Shown here one piece after another: positions 38,508 through 48,824 of a DNA stretch of 64,000 nt. Made by a program: the position numbers and the translations under genes. Under the pieces are notes generated by a model, which was given only the letters and a program-made list of their open reading frames with translations, was not told the DNA's origin and searched no databases. Positions within the stretch are counted from its first letter, which is position 1; each line of letters begins with the position of its first letter. Source of the DNA: Hyphomicrobiales bacterium (lineage in GTDB: Bacteria > Pseudomonadota > Alphaproteobacteria > Rhizobiales > Methyloligellaceae); NCBI GenBank assembly GCA_021775525.1, contig JAJFHQ010000064.1, forward strand, positions 98,827-162,826, given 5' to 3'.

Positions 38508-40295
38508 CTAGCGCCGCGAGAAAAGTTTCTCGATGTCGGAGAGCTTTAATTCCACATAAGTCGGGCGGCCATGGTTGCACTGGCCAGAATGGGGCGTTGA
38601 TTCCATTTCGCGCAACAGGGCGTTCATTTCATCTGCCTTCAGGCGCCGACCAGCGCGCACGGAACCATAGCACGCCATGGTGGCACAGACGGATTCGAGC
38701 TTTTCCTTGAGACTCTGCGTCCCGTCACCCTGCAGGACCTCGTCGGCCAGGTCGCGCACCAGCCCCTGAATGTCCGTGTCTCCCAAAAGCGAGGGCATTT
38801 CGCGTACGGCCACGGCACCTGGGCCGAAACGTTCCAGAACCACTCCGAAACTTTCCAGTTCATCAGCGCAAGCGCCCAGAACCTCTGCAGCCGTTTCATC
38901 AAGCTCAACAACTTCCGGGATCAGCAGCATTTGCCGCGCGATGCCGCCATTGGCGAGGCCCGCCTTCATCTTCTCGTAAACCAGCCGCTCATGAGCCGCG
39001 TGCTGGTCGACGATGATGACGGAATCTTCTGTCTGGGAAACAATATAGGTGTCATGGACCTGCGCACGTGCCGCCCCCAGTGGTGACTCCTGAAAGCTGG
39101 GTTCCGGTTCCGCATCGCTGGTGCGGGTATCACCACTCGTGGGTGTGAAACTTTCAAACGGCGCCTGTGCTGCTTCCGCAAAGGCAACAGCCGAGGGTGC
39201 AGAACTGTAGTTTGGAACACCATGAGACCTGGGAGCACCATTTCCAAAGCCGGCATGAGAGAAAGCCTGCGCTCCCAATGCAGCGCTGGCGCTGTGCCCG
39301 GCCTCCTCCAACACCTGCCTGAGCGCCCCGACAATCAACCCCCGAACCGCACTGGGATCGCGAAAACGCACCTCCGCCTTGGCCGGGTGCACGTTTACAT
39401 CAACTTCGGCTGATGGCACAGTGAGAAACAGCGTCAGCATTGGAAAGCGCCCGCGCGGCACCAGGTCGCCATAGGCAGCACGCACAGCGCCACCCAGCAG
39501 TTTGTCGCGCACGGGCCGGCCATTAACGAAAAGGAACTGCATCATCATGTTGGCGCGGTTGAGCGTCGGCAATCCGGCAAAGCCTTCAAGCCTTGCACCC
39601 TCGCGTTCGGCCTGAACTGATTGTGCATCCGCCATGAAATCCGCACCCATGATACGGCCAAGACGAGCCAGGACTGCTTCGCTATCCCCGGCCATGGCCG
39701 AGGGGACCTTGAGCGTTGTGCGCTCTCCGCTGGTGAGCGCAAAGCTTACCCCGGGATGCGCCATGGCGAGCCGCTTCACCACATCGGAGATCGCGGCCTG
39801 TTCAGCCCGCTCCGATTTCATGAATTTGAGCCTTGCCGGTGTGGCGTAAAACAGATCGCGCACCTCGACCCGCGTTCCGGGGTTTAATGCTGCGGGTCGT
39901 GGCCCTGATTTCCTGCCTGCATCGACGAAGATCTCCGCCCCCTCTACAGCGCCCTGATCCTGGCTTTGTATGGTGAGCCGCGCAACGGCGCCAATCGAGG
40001 GCAAGGCCTCGCCGCGAAAACCCAGTGTATCAATATTCGAGAGATCGCCATCTGCAAGTTTAGAGGTCGCATGCCGCTCAACCGCGAGTTCGAGATCGCC
40101 TGCATTCATGCCGCAGCCATCATCGCTCACGCTCAAGAATGTCAGCCCACCGCCGCGCGCAATGATCTCGATACGCTCTGCCCCCGCATCGAGAGCGTTT
40201 TCGACAAGCTCCTTCACCACACTGGCCGGGCGCTCGATAACTTCGCCCGCTGCTATGCGGTTGATGAGTGATGGCGGCAGTTGGCGAACGGCCAC
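38508..40295 (-). CDS. mutL: DNA mismatch repair protein MutL
   Basis: A 595-residue GHKL ATPase: NRIAAGEVIERPASVVKELV, NALDAGAER, DDGCGM and GFRGEALPSIGAV. The C-terminal domain keeps the metal-binding endonuclease motif DQHA(x)2E(x)4E (DQHAAHERLVYE), so the protein probably nicks DNA itself, as expected where MutH is absent. A variable linker lies near 340-420. It is 11 bp downstream of pgi on the same strand. Confidence 0.97.
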   Translation of the reverse strand: MAVRQLPPSLINRIAAGEVIERPASVVKELVENALDAGAERIEIIARGGGLTFLSVSDDGCGMNAGDLELAVERHATSKLADGDLSNIDTLGFRGEALPSIGAVARLTIQSQDQGAVEGAEIFVDAGRKSGPRPAALNPGTRVEVRDLFYATPARLKFMKSERAEQAAISDVVKRLAMAHPGVSFALTSGERTTLKVPSAMAGDSEAVLARLGRIMGADFMADAQSVQAEREGARLEGFAGLPTLNRANMMMQFLFVNGRPVRDKLLGGAVRAAYGDLVPRGRFPMLTLFLTVPSAEVDVNVHPAKAEVRFRDPSAVRGLIVGALRQVLEEAGHSASAALGAQAFSHAGFGNGAPRSHGVPNYSSAPSAVAFAEAAQAPFESFTPTSGDTRTSDAEPEPSFQESPLGAARAQVHDTYIVSQTEDSVIIVDQHAAHERLVYEKMKAGLANGGIARQMLLIPEVVELDETAAEVLGACADELESFGVVLERFGPGAVAVREMPSLLGDTDIQGLVRDLADEVLQGDGTQSLKEKLESVCATMACYGSVRAGRRLKADEMNALLREMESTPHSGQCNHGRPTYVELKLSDIEKLFSRR

Positions 40296-40306
40296 GCCCT
40301 TGCTCC

Positions 40307-41635
40307 CTATTCCCTGGTGTCCAGATTGCGCAATGTCAAAACCTTGCCAGCTTCAACGGCCGGTTGATCGAAGGGATCAACCTCAAGGAGATGACCACTA
40401 AGAATCACTTCCAGCATGAAATGCATCATGAGTCCGCCGAGCGCCTTCTCGTCAAGGCGTTCGGTATCGATGGTACGCACAGGTCGACCGGAGTCGATCA
40501 AAGCCTGTGGAATAGCCCTCTGCTGCGCGGCAACCAGGTCGCCAGCGCACTGGCCGGCAAGATAGGCCGCACCGGCCTGTTCGGCGAGCCTGGGATCAAC
40601 CTTCAGGCCTATGCCTTCGCAGCTTGTACGCAGAACAGTAACCAGGTGGTCGCGCGGCCCGTCGAGATATAGCTGCAGCTGGGAATGCTGATCGACCGGG
40701 CCAAGAGCTGCGACAGGTGAAAACCCCTTCCCCCCCTTGCCGAGACTTTCGCTTGCAAGCTGCACATACCAGTCGGCAAAGCGCGACAGCCGGTCGCTAT
40801 AGGGCATCATCACCTGGATGCGCTTGCCTTTATCCTGTGCCAGGCCAACGCTCACAGCTGCGCCAACCGCCGGTGCGAAGCCGACCGCACCTGTGGCGCC
40901 CAGAAGCGCTGACACCACGTCCGCTGCCCCGGTCCGGATGGCCTTGGCATCGAGACCACGGGCAAGTGCGGGCAGCAGACCTACATTGCTCAAGCCGGCA
41001 TAACGTCCGCCAATGCCCGGGTGGTGATCGAGAACGGGAATGGCGTGCGCCTCGCATACCGTGCGCAAGCCGTTCTGCACGCCCTCCTTGACCGGATCGC
41101 TCAGGCCGAGGAAAAGCTGTGGGATTTTGTCTCCAAGACCCACTTCTTTCACCCTCTGCAAAGCGGTAAAAAACTGCACCAACGTTTCAGGCGTGTTGCC
41201 GGACTTGGAAATAATGATGAAACGCGTGTGCTCCAGGTCGAGAATGGAGAATGAGGCCTCAAGCGTGCGTGGATCCAAATTGTCATAAAAGCGGGTCCGG
41301 GGGCGGCGTGTCTGGTCGTTGCGCTGCTCTCCGGGGATAAACCAGCCTCCCATCTGGGCGATCATTTGACCGCCGAGACTCGAGCCGCCCGTGCCAAAGA
41401 AAATCAGCGTCTTGGCGCCTACACTGAGGCGCGTCAGCGCAGCAGCCGCCTCATCTATATCGGCATCTTGTTCAGGGATATTCAGCAGCGGAAGCGTGCC
41501 ATTCTCATAATGAGCCTTGAGTGCAACGAGAGACACATCGAGCTTGGCCAGACGGCTTTCAAATGCGGACGGCTCCAGGCCGGCCGCGCCGATGGCAGCC
41601 TCCATGCAGCCCTCGATTGACTGGACTAACGGCAT
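40307..41635 (-). CDS. pgi: Glucose-6-phosphate isomerase-like SIS protein
   Basis: A 442-residue isomerase of the short PGI type. SIS-domain signatures: FFGTGGSSLGGQMIAQMGG, FIIISKSGNTPETLVQF, and the conserved HHPGIGGRYAGLSNVGLLP. It should interconvert glucose-6-P and fructose-6-P, though short alphaproteobacterial forms are divergent and some are annotated as transaldolase-PGI parts. The ATG at 41635 gives MPLVQSIEGCM; a GTG at 41659 lacks a ribosome binding site. Confidence 0.85.
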   Translation of the reverse strand: MPLVQSIEGCMEAAIGAAGLEPSAFESRLAKLDVSLVALKAHYENGTLPLLNIPEQDADIDEAAAALTRLSVGAKTLIFFGTGGSSLGGQMIAQMGGWFIPGEQRNDQTRRPRTRFYDNLDPRTLEASFSILDLEHTRFIIISKSGNTPETLVQFFTALQRVKEVGLGDKIPQLFLGLSDPVKEGVQNGLRTVCEAHAIPVLDHHPGIGGRYAGLSNVGLLPALARGLDAKAIRTGAADVVSALLGATGAVGFAPAVGAAVSVGLAQDKGKRIQVMMPYSDRLSRFADWYVQLASESLGKGGKGFSPVAALGPVDQHSQLQLYLDGPRDHLVTVLRTSCEGIGLKVDPRLAEQAGAAYLAGQCAGDLVAAQQRAIPQALIDSGRPVRTIDTERLDEKALGGLMMHFMLEVILSGHLLEVDPFDQPAVEAGKVLTLRNLDTRE

Positions 41636-41732
41636 GCGGTGGAACCTTAAAGGAATCACTGGATCGCACGGAGCCTAGCAAATGGGGCCCGTTTCAGACA
41701 CTCACTTTGTGGATGTCGTGAGGATGCACAGC

Positions 41733-43127
41733 TCAGCCCTTCTTGGGCTTGTTCGCTACGCCTTTGTGTTTGCCAACAATGGTGACAATCAAACCATCAG
41801 CCTTCAACAGCCGCTTGGCCACGCGACGAATGTCCTGAAGCGTCACCGCCTCAATTTTACTATTGCGCGTGTCGATATAGTCGATCCCCAGATCTTCAAT
41901 CTGTATCCACATCAGCTGGCTGGCGATTTTCGAGCTGGTATCAAACCGCAACGGGTATGAGCCGGTGAGGTACTGCTTGGCATTTTTCAGCTCTTCGGCA
42001 CTTGGTCCCTTGTCTGCCATGCGTTCGAGTTCATCCTCGATCACCTCGAGAGAACGCGTCATGGACTTGTTTTCCGTGGCTACGTTTCCGGCATAGATCG
42101 CCGCGTGCCGGTAGGGCGAGAGATAGCTGTAAACCGAATAGGCAAGACCACGTTTTTCGCGCACTTCTTCCGTCAGGCGCGAATTGAAACCGCCACCACC
42201 CAGGATGTAGTTCAGCACGTAGGAGGACACGAAGTCCTTGTCCTTGCGCTTGAAGCCGCCATGACCGAACACGGCGACCGACTGAGGCACATTCATTTCA
42301 ATCACTTTGCGCTGCGGCCCCGCCGGGGGTTTGGCTTCAGCAATGGTCCTCAGCTTTGATGAAGTGGGAAGGTCCCCGAACACCTTGTCGAGCATGGGCC
42401 CGAGCGTTTTGGCATCTATGTCACCAACCACGGCCACTTTGAGTGTGTCGCGCGTAAAAACCTTGCTGACGAAATCGCTCAGGTCCTCGCGCTTGATCGT
42501 CGCGACCGAGCTCATGGTCCCCTTCACCGGCCGGGCGTAGGGGTGGCCCTTGAATGCCAGCTTGAACCACTCTTTTGAGGCCACGCGCCGGGGATCGTTC
42601 TGATCAAACTTCAAACCCGTCAAAATCTGCTTCTTGACGCGGTCAACGGCACCGGCATCGAATCTCGGCTTGGTGAGGGCAAGATGCAGGAGCTCGGTTG
42701 CTTCATTGGCATTGCGTGTGAGCGTCTGGAAGTTGCCGGTGAACATGTCACGGCCCGCTTCGAAACTCATCCGGGCGGCGAGTTCTTCCTGGCGTTCCTG
42801 AAAGTCGACAGATTTGAGGTCACCCGCGCCCTCGTCCAGCATGCCAGAAACAAAGTGTGCGATCCCCTCTTTGCCATCGGCATCGTGAACCGCGCCGCCG
42901 GCAAAGGCGAAACGCATGGCAATCAGCGGTACCTGCCGGCTCTCCACGAGCCAGGCCTTGATACCACCTGGGCTGGTCACTTCCTGTATGTTCATTTTCG
43001 CCTCAGCCGTGGTCGACGAACCCATTGTCAAAATGAACGCGATAAGCAGGCATGCAACGCAGGCAATCCTGCGCCCCCAAGCTGCCGAGGCGGTCGTGAA
43101 ACTTTGCATTGGGTCCACCATTATCAT
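41733..43127 (-). CDS. M16 family protein lacking the zinc motif (partner subunit)
   Basis: A 464-residue periplasmic M16 protein with a signal peptide (IACVACLLIAFILTMG... TAEA). At the position of HxxEH it has IAHFVSGMLDEG, so the Glu and second His are missing and it should not bind catalytic zinc. The C-terminal region keeps the substrate-contact KRGLAYSVYSYLSPY type sequence. It starts 2 bp after the catalytic M16 gene, so the two are expected to form an active/inactive heterodimer, as known for processing peptidases and related bacterial pairs. Confidence 0.9.
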   Translation of the reverse strand: MIMVDPMQSFTTASAAWGRRIACVACLLIAFILTMGSSTTAEAKMNIQEVTSPGGIKAWLVESRQVPLIAMRFAFAGGAVHDADGKEGIAHFVSGMLDEGAGDLKSVDFQERQEELAARMSFEAGRDMFTGNFQTLTRNANEATELLHLALTKPRFDAGAVDRVKKQILTGLKFDQNDPRRVASKEWFKLAFKGHPYARPVKGTMSSVATIKREDLSDFVSKVFTRDTLKVAVVGDIDAKTLGPMLDKVFGDLPTSSKLRTIAEAKPPAGPQRKVIEMNVPQSVAVFGHGGFKRKDKDFVSSYVLNYILGGGGFNSRLTEEVREKRGLAYSVYSYLSPYRHAAIYAGNVATENKSMTRSLEVIEDELERMADKGPSAEELKNAKQYLTGSYPLRFDTSSKIASQLMWIQIEDLGIDYIDTRNSKIEAVTLQDIRRVAKRLLKADGLIVTIVGKHKGVANKPKKG

Positions 43128-43129
43128 TT

Positions 43130-44551
43130 CTATGATTTACGATCCTCATGCCCGGCCTTTTTCGCGTCCACGTTCTTCTTCTCAACCGGACGTAGGACAC
43201 CAGTCACTGACTGGGCTGGATCGAAATATTTTTTTGCCACGCGTTTGATATCCTCAAGCGTGACCTTCTCAAGCCGTGCCGGCCACCCCTCGATATCGGC
43301 GATGGTCCTGCCATTGACGAGACCCCAACCATAACGCCGCGCCAGACGTACCTGGTTGTCACCGCCATAGATGTGGCTGGCGATATAGGAATTGCGCGCC
43401 CGGTCGAGATCCTTCTGGGTTGCCCCTTTTTCGATGAAGTCGGCAAGGGCCTTGTCCAGGGCCTCTTCGACATCGGCTATGTCGACACCGTCAGATGCGA
43501 CCGCATAGACGCCAAGACTGCCGCTATCCAGTCCGCTCCCGCTGAACCAGCCACCTGCTGAAGCAGCCTTTTTCTGTTCGACAACAAGACGCTTGTAAAT
43601 CTGGCTGGTCGAACCCGAAGCTAGGATTTTCACCATCAGATCCAGGGCTTCCGCCTCGCCTGGCTCAGCGGATGTGTAACTGGGTGCAAGATATGACCGC
43701 TGCACGGTTGCACGGCCTGCGCGCGGATCTTCAAGATTGATCCTGATTGGTGCGCGGTGGGGCGGCTCCTTGGGCCGTGCGGCCCGCACACGTTCAATGC
43801 GGGGTTTCAGCTTCCCGTAAGTTTCATGCGCCAGCTTCTTGACTTCATTGGCCGTCACATCACCGGCGACGACGAGAATGGCGTTATTGGGCGCGTAATA
43901 GCGCTCATAGAAGTCCGTTGCTGCTTTACGGTCCAGTATCCGCATCTCATGTTCCCAGCCCAGAATCGGGGTGCCATAGGGATGGGACTGGTAGAGTGCG
44001 GCGGTCATCTGCTCGCTCAGGATATTCGAGGGATCATTTTCCACCCGCGAGCGGCGCTCTTCCAGAATGACCTTGCGCTCGGTAAGGACGTCTTTTTCCA
44101 GCAAACGCAGATTGACCATGCGGTCTGCTTCCATCTCCATCACAAGCGGCAGGCGATCCTTGGCCACGCGCTGGAAGTATGATGTGGCGTCCTGGCCGGT
44201 GAAGGCATTGTCTTCGCCCCCATTGCGGGCAACGATTTTTGAGAATTCACCCGGCGCAATCTTTTTCGTGCCCTTGAACATCAGATGTTCAAGGAAATGC
44301 GCGATGCCGGATACACCGCGCTTCTCATCGGCAGCGCCAACCCGGTACCACACCATATGTGTGACAACTGGTGCGCGGTGATCGGGAATGACCACGACCT
44401 CCATGCCGTTCTTCAACTTAAAATGAGAAACGGCCGACGCCGCGAGGGCTGAATCACTAGGTAGGGAAAGGGTCATGGCTGCGGCAATAGCACAAAAAGC
44501 GAACAGACCCGTACGCCAAATTGACGGGCTTAAGATTTGTTCCAGGATCAT
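43130..44551 (-). CDS. M16 family zinc peptidase, exported catalytic subunit
   Basis: About 473 residues with a signal peptide (LFAFCAIAAAMTLSLPSDSA, cleavage near ALAA). The zinc motif is intact: GIAHFLEHLMFKGT (HxxEH). The second domain is an inactive repeat of the fold, as usual. The start at 44551 gives a normal signal peptide; 44641 would add 30 residues. Two M16 genes after a lipoprotein and lspA recur in alphaproteobacteria. The substrate is unknown; envelope protein or peptide turnover is likely. Confidence 0.92.
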   Translation of the reverse strand: MILEQILSPSIWRTGLFAFCAIAAAMTLSLPSDSALAASAVSHFKLKNGMEVVVIPDHRAPVVTHMVWYRVGAADEKRGVSGIAHFLEHLMFKGTKKIAPGEFSKIVARNGGEDNAFTGQDATSYFQRVAKDRLPLVMEMEADRMVNLRLLEKDVLTERKVILEERRSRVENDPSNILSEQMTAALYQSHPYGTPILGWEHEMRILDRKAATDFYERYYAPNNAILVVAGDVTANEVKKLAHETYGKLKPRIERVRAARPKEPPHRAPIRINLEDPRAGRATVQRSYLAPSYTSAEPGEAEALDLMVKILASGSTSQIYKRLVVEQKKAASAGGWFSGSGLDSGSLGVYAVASDGVDIADVEEALDKALADFIEKGATQKDLDRARNSYIASHIYGGDNQVRLARRYGWGLVNGRTIADIEGWPARLEKVTLEDIKRVAKKYFDPAQSVTGVLRPVEKKNVDAKKAGHEDRKS

Positions 44552-44701
44552 GAGCGAAGACCTGAGGTTATTGCGTTTGAAATCTGAAAAATAACCGGGC
44601 AAGGTCAATTGCCAATACCCAGACTCACTATATGGGGGCAATCGGGCAAGGTCGCCAGTTACAAATTGTTCAGGATGGCGTGAACGGCAATGACTGACTG
44701 A

Positions 44702-45193
44702 TTATTCGTTCCGTTTGCTGTTGTCTTCATATTCTTTTTCGCCAGTGATTTCCCGATATTCATCACTCAGAGGCTTTTTCTTTTTGGCGTCCAAAAAGCC
44801 TTTCTTGCGCGATCCTTCGTCCATCAACTTATCAAACTCGTCTATACCAGCCTTCTTGCTCCAGTCGCCCTTGTCCTCGTAATCCCTTTGTTTCCTGTCG
44901 GCTTCAGCCTCTTCTGCTTTGGCGGTGTCACCGGGGTCTTTCGGCCAGTTTTGGGGTGGAGCCGCGGCTATCGATTGCTGAGGTTCGGGAAGACGGGCCC
45001 GATCGGGCGGAATAAGAAGCGGGGCCCTGTCAGGCACCTTCTTGTCACCCCTGTTTTTATTACCGGTAATTCCAAGGGCTTCAAAGCCAGGACCTTCAAG
45101 ATGCACACCGCCTCCGCAGCCGCCAAGAAGGACAAGGACGGCAAGCGCCGGCACGATTAACAGGCTTTTTATGGAACTGATCAAACTACACAT
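44702..45193 (-). CDS. Lipoprotein, DUF3035/BamF-like by position
   Basis: A 163-residue outer-membrane-type lipoprotein. The signal peptide ends in a lipobox (VLVLLGGCGG) after LLIVPALAVL. The mature part is Pro-, Lys- and Asp/Glu-rich with PDRAPLLIPPDRARLPEPQ, which resembles the DUF3035 family (BamF in Caulobacter) that sits between lspA and M16 genes. I am unsure because the sequence is low in complexity. The ATG at 45193 is preferred over a TTG at 45217. Confidence 0.75.
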   Translation of the reverse strand: MCSLISSIKSLLIVPALAVLVLLGGCGGGVHLEGPGFEALGITGNKNRGDKKVPDRAPLLIPPDRARLPEPQQSIAAAPPQNWPKDPGDTAKAEEAEADRKQRDYEDKGDWSKKAGIDEFDKLMDEGSRKKGFLDAKKKKPLSDEYREITGEKEYEDNSKRNE

Positions 45194-45252
45194 CCGGTAA
45201 CCGGCTCCCAAATTCAACTCATCTAGCGAATTTTACCAAGCCAAATAGCCAC

Positions 45253-45774
45253 TTAGGAGGTCTTTGAGACCTTTTTGTGGCTGTTGAATATGGAGTCATA
45301 CATAAGACCGGCAACACCGGCAACGATTGCTGCATCAGCAACGTTAAAAACGTACCAGTAGAAGTCGCCGACGTGGAACGAGAAGAAGTCGGCCACAGCG
45401 CCATGCACCATGCGATCTATGGCATTCCCGACAGCCCCACCCATCACCAGGCCCGCACCCGCGGCACCTATGGTCGAAGTCATCCGCGCAAGCCACAATG
45501 TGAGTGCGATGACTGCGACAACGGCAAATCCGGCCAGCAACATTTGCCCCAGTGCACTGCCCTGCTGAAACAGGCCGTAACTGATGCCTCGGTTCCAGAC
45601 CATGACCAGATCGAGGAAAGGCGTGACAGCAACCTGACCCTTGGCCTCGATGTCAAAGACCTTGAGCATCCACCACTTATGAGCCTGGTCGGCAATAGCC
45701 GAAAACAGACCAAGGGAGACCCCAAGAGAACTGTACGGGCCCCAGAAACGGATCGGGAACAGGTCAGAAGCCAT
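45253..45774 (-). CDS. lspA: Lipoprotein signal peptidase
   Basis: Signal peptidase II, cleaving lipoprotein signal peptides at the lipobox. A 173-residue protein with four TM helices. The catalytic Asp pair is in GGAVGNAIDRMVHGAVADF and YVFNVADAAIVAGV; VWNRGISYGLF is the usual N-x-G-x-x-F-like loop. ATG at 45774 with GAGG 7 nt upstream, within a few bases of the ileS stop. The lipoprotein immediately downstream is an obvious client. Confidence 0.95.
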   Translation of the reverse strand: MASDLFPIRFWGPYSSLGVSLGLFSAIADQAHKWWMLKVFDIEAKGQVAVTPFLDLVMVWNRGISYGLFQQGSALGQMLLAGFAVVAVIALTLWLARMTSTIGAAGAGLVMGGAVGNAIDRMVHGAVADFFSFHVGDFYWYVFNVADAAIVAGVAGLMYDSIFNSHKKVSKTS

Positions 45775-45783
45775 GCGCAAACC

Positions 45784-48783
45784 TCACTCCGCGGCTTGTC
45801 CGCGGGCATCGAACTGCCGCACGGCTTCAGCGTCGCGAGGCGTCAGATCTGGAAAATCAGCATCGGACCCGACTTCGGGCAGTATTTTCCAGGACCGAGC
45901 GCATTTGTTGCCCACCGCCATTTTCGGCACCACGGAAACGCCCTGTACCTCATCAAGGCGGAAGGCATCTCCCGGCCCCTCGCCCTGGCTAAGCACAGCC
46001 TGACTGGTGATGGCAATTTCCCCCCAGTCATAGCTCTTAATGCACTCATAGAGTGTCTCATCGGAGATATATATCTCGGGCGCTGCTTCGAGGCTCGAGC
46101 CGATGCGTTTTTCGCGCCGCTCTACTTCAAGCGCGCCTGTCACAACCCGGCGTACCTGGCGGATTTTGCGCCACTTCTCGGCCAACGCCTCGTCACGCCA
46201 GCTAGCCGGCACCTCTGGGAACTGGCGCAAATGAACTGATGTATTTTCATCCGGATTACGCTCCAGCCAAGCCTCTTCCATGGTGAAGCACAAGATCGGT
46301 GCCAGCCACGCGGTCAGGCAGGAAAACAGGTGATGGGTCACGCTCAGGCTGGCGCGGCGCACGGGGCTGTCATGGGGATCGCAATAGAGCGCGTCCTTAC
46401 GGATATCAAAATAGATCGCCGACAGATCAATGGTGCAGAAATTGAACAAGGCTGAAAAAATGCCCTTGTAGTCAAAATCGTCATAGTCCTTGCGCACCTG
46501 CATATCGAGTTCGCTCAGCCGGTGCAGCATATAACGCTCAAGCTCGGGCATGTCCTTGGGTTCAACGACAAGTGAGGGATCATAGTGGTGCAGATTGCCG
46601 AGTATGAAGCGGATGGTATTTCGCATCTTGCGGTAGGCATCAATGCTCGTTTTCAGAATTTCCGGACCGATACGCATATCCTCTGAATAATCGGTGCTCG
46701 CCACCCACAAGCGCAGAATTTCCGCACCGTTCTGTTTGATGACATCCTGCGGCAACACCTGGTTTCCGAGGGACTTGGACATTTTGCGCCCGTCTTCTGC
46801 CATGAAAAAGCCGTGGGTCAGCACGTCGTCATAGGGAGCACGCCCACGCGTGCCGCAACTCTCAAGAAGCGAAGAATGGAACCAGCCGCGGTGCTGATCA
46901 GAACCCTCCAGATACATCACCCTGTCAGGACCACCATCCACCACGCGGTTTACATTCAGATCTTCGCGTTGCTCCATGACGAAGGCATGGGTGCACCCTG
47001 AGTCGAACCAGACGTCGAGAATGTCATCGACCTTTTCCCAATCGTCCGGGTTGTGTTCATTCCCAAGCAGGCGCTCTTTCGCACCATCGGCAAACCATGC
47101 ATCAGCACCTTCCTCGCGGAAGGCCTCGATGATGCGCGCATTGACTTTTTCGTCCATCAGCACATTGCCATCATGATCTGCAAAAACGGCGATGGGCACG
47201 CCCCAGGCGCGCTGGCGGGAGAGCACCCAGTCAGGCTTGCTATCGATCATGCCAGTGATGCGGTTTTTACCTGACGCCGGAACCCAGCGGGTTTGCTTGA
47301 TTGCTTTCAATGCCCGGGCACGAAGCGTATCGCCAGTCCCTTCAATGTCTTTGTCCATGGCAATGAACCAGTGCGGCGCATTGCGGAAGATGACCGGTTT
47401 CTTGGAACGCCAGCTATGTGGATAGTCATGTTTCAGGCGGCCGCGTGAAAACAGGGTGTTCGCCTCGATAAGCGCCTTGATGACGGCCTCGTTGGCATCG
47501 CCGAACTTTCCCTTGTCGTCGATGACTCGCTTGCCTTGAAGCGCATGGGCCGCCTCGGTGAAGAAGCCGGCCTCATCTACCGTGTAGGGGATCGTCGTAT
47601 CGATACCGCGCGCTTCCAGCGTGGCTTTGTTATCCATCCAGGCATCGAAGTCTTCACGGCCATGACCGGGTGCGGTGTGGACGAAGCCAGTACCGGCTTC
47701 TTCTGTGACGTGATCTCCGTCAAGCAAGGGAACGTCGAATTCAAAGCCGAGATCACGCAGTGGATGGTGGCAGGTTATTCCGGCCAGATCGTCAGCTGTG
47801 ATGTCGGCCAGCAGCTTAAGTATCAGTTTGGCTTTTTCAGCACAGCCCTCCGCAAGACTCTTCGCAAACAGATATTTCTCGCCCGGCTGCGGTCCAAAAT
47901 CGTTTTCCGCCGTTGCGACTTCATAGAGGCCATAGTCGATACGTGACGAATAGGAGACGGCCCGGTTGCCGGGGATTGTCCAGGGAGTCGTCGTCCAGAT
48001 GACAATCGAAGCCGACATCAGCCGCTCCAATACGTCAATTGTGGAGTCCTTGTCAGCATCCACCATTGGGCCAACAACAGGTGGCTTATCTCTGTTAATC
48101 GGAAACTTTACCCACACCGTCGGGCTTTCATGCTCGTGATATTCGATTTCCGCTTCCGCCAGTCCCGTACGCTCGACCACCGACCACATAACCGGTTTTG
48201 AGCCTCTGAAAAGCAGGCCATTGGCGGCGAACTTCATCAACTCTTCGGCAATGGTCGCTTCCGCATCAAACGACATGGTGGTGTAGGGATTTTCCCAGTC
48301 GCCTTCCACGCCAAGGCGCTTGAACTCCTCGCGCTGGATGTCGACCCACTTGTTGGCAAAGTCCCGGCATTCGGCGCGCAGCTCGTTGACGGGAACCGCA
48401 TCCTTGTCCTTGCCCTTGGCGCGGTACTGCTCCTCGATTTTCCATTCGATGGGAAGCCCGTGGCAATCCCAACCCGGTACATAGTTCGAGTCCTTACCCA
48501 TCATCTGCTTTGAGCGCGTGACCAAGTCCTTGAGGATCTTGTTCAGCGCGTGGCCGAGATGCAGGTGCCCGTTGGCGTAGGGTGGGCCATCATGAAGAAT
48601 ATATTTCTCGCGGCCCTTTGCGTCTTCGCGCATACGTTCATAAAGCCCGAGCTTCTCCCAGCGCTCCAGCAGCAGCGGCTCGCGCGCGGGCAAGCCCGCT
48701 TTCATGGGAAATTCGGTCTGTGGCAGAAACAGGGTTTCGCGCCAGTCACGGCCCTGGTCTTTGCCATTGTCATTCTTAGACAT
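45784..48783 (-). CDS. ileS: Isoleucyl-tRNA synthetase
   Basis: A 999-residue class Ia synthetase. HIGH motif: [31 protein letters not shown]. The editing domain has [11 protein letters not shown] and [12 protein letters not shown]. The C-terminal zinc region is eroded: only NKCARSWK keeps a Cys where the family often has two CxxC pairs. It lies between ribF and lspA, the classic ribF-ileS-lspA order. Confidence 0.97.
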   Translation of the reverse strand: MSKNDNGKDQGRDWRETLFLPQTEFPMKAGLPAREPLLLERWEKLGLYERMREDAKGREKYILHDGPPYANGHLHLGHALNKILKDLVTRSKQMMGKDSNYVPGWDCHGLPIEWKIEEQYRAKGKDKDAVPVNELRAECRDFANKWVDIQREEFKRLGVEGDWENPYTTMSFDAEATIAEELMKFAANGLLFRGSKPVMWSVVERTGLAEAEIEYHEHESPTVWVKFPINRDKPPVVGPMVDADKDSTIDVLERLMSASIVIWTTTPWTIPGNRAVSYSSRIDYGLYEVATAENDFGPQPGEKYLFAKSLAEGCAEKAKLILKLLADITADDLAGITCHHPLRDLGFEFDVPLLDGDHVTEEAGTGFVHTAPGHGREDFDAWMDNKATLEARGIDTTIPYTVDEAGFFTEAAHALQGKRVIDDKGKFGDANEAVIKALIEANTLFSRGRLKHDYPHSWRSKKPVIFRNAPHWFIAMDKDIEGTGDTLRARALKAIKQTRWVPASGKNRITGMIDSKPDWVLSRQRAWGVPIAVFADHDGNVLMDEKVNARIIEAFREEGADAWFADGAKERLLGNEHNPDDWEKVDDILDVWFDSGCTHAFVMEQREDLNVNRVVDGGPDRVMYLEGSDQHRGWFHSSLLESCGTRGRAPYDDVLTHGFFMAEDGRKMSKSLGNQVLPQDVIKQNGAEILRLWVASTDYSEDMRIGPEILKTSIDAYRKMRNTIRFILGNLHHYDPSLVVEPKDMPELERYMLHRLSELDMQVRKDYDDFDYKGIFSALFNFCTIDLSAIYFDIRKDALYCDPHDSPVRRASLSVTHHLFSCLTAWLAPILCFTMEEAWLERNPDENTSVHLRQFPEVPASWRDEALAEKWRKIRQVRRVVTGALEVERREKRIGSSLEAAPEIYISDETLYECIKSYDWGEIAITSQAVLSQGEGPGDAFRLDEVQGVSVVPKMAVGNKCARSWKILPEVGSDADFPDLTPRDAEAVRQFDARGQAAE

Positions 48784-48824
48784 GATTCGGTTTTTCCGAC
48801 GCTCCGATTATGAAGAGCCGCCTT

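Noticed and set aside
45277..46239. 320-codon plus-strand open frame over lspA and the end of ileS
   Set aside because: Both genes on the minus strand are certain from their motifs; the plus frame lacks any recognisable domain.
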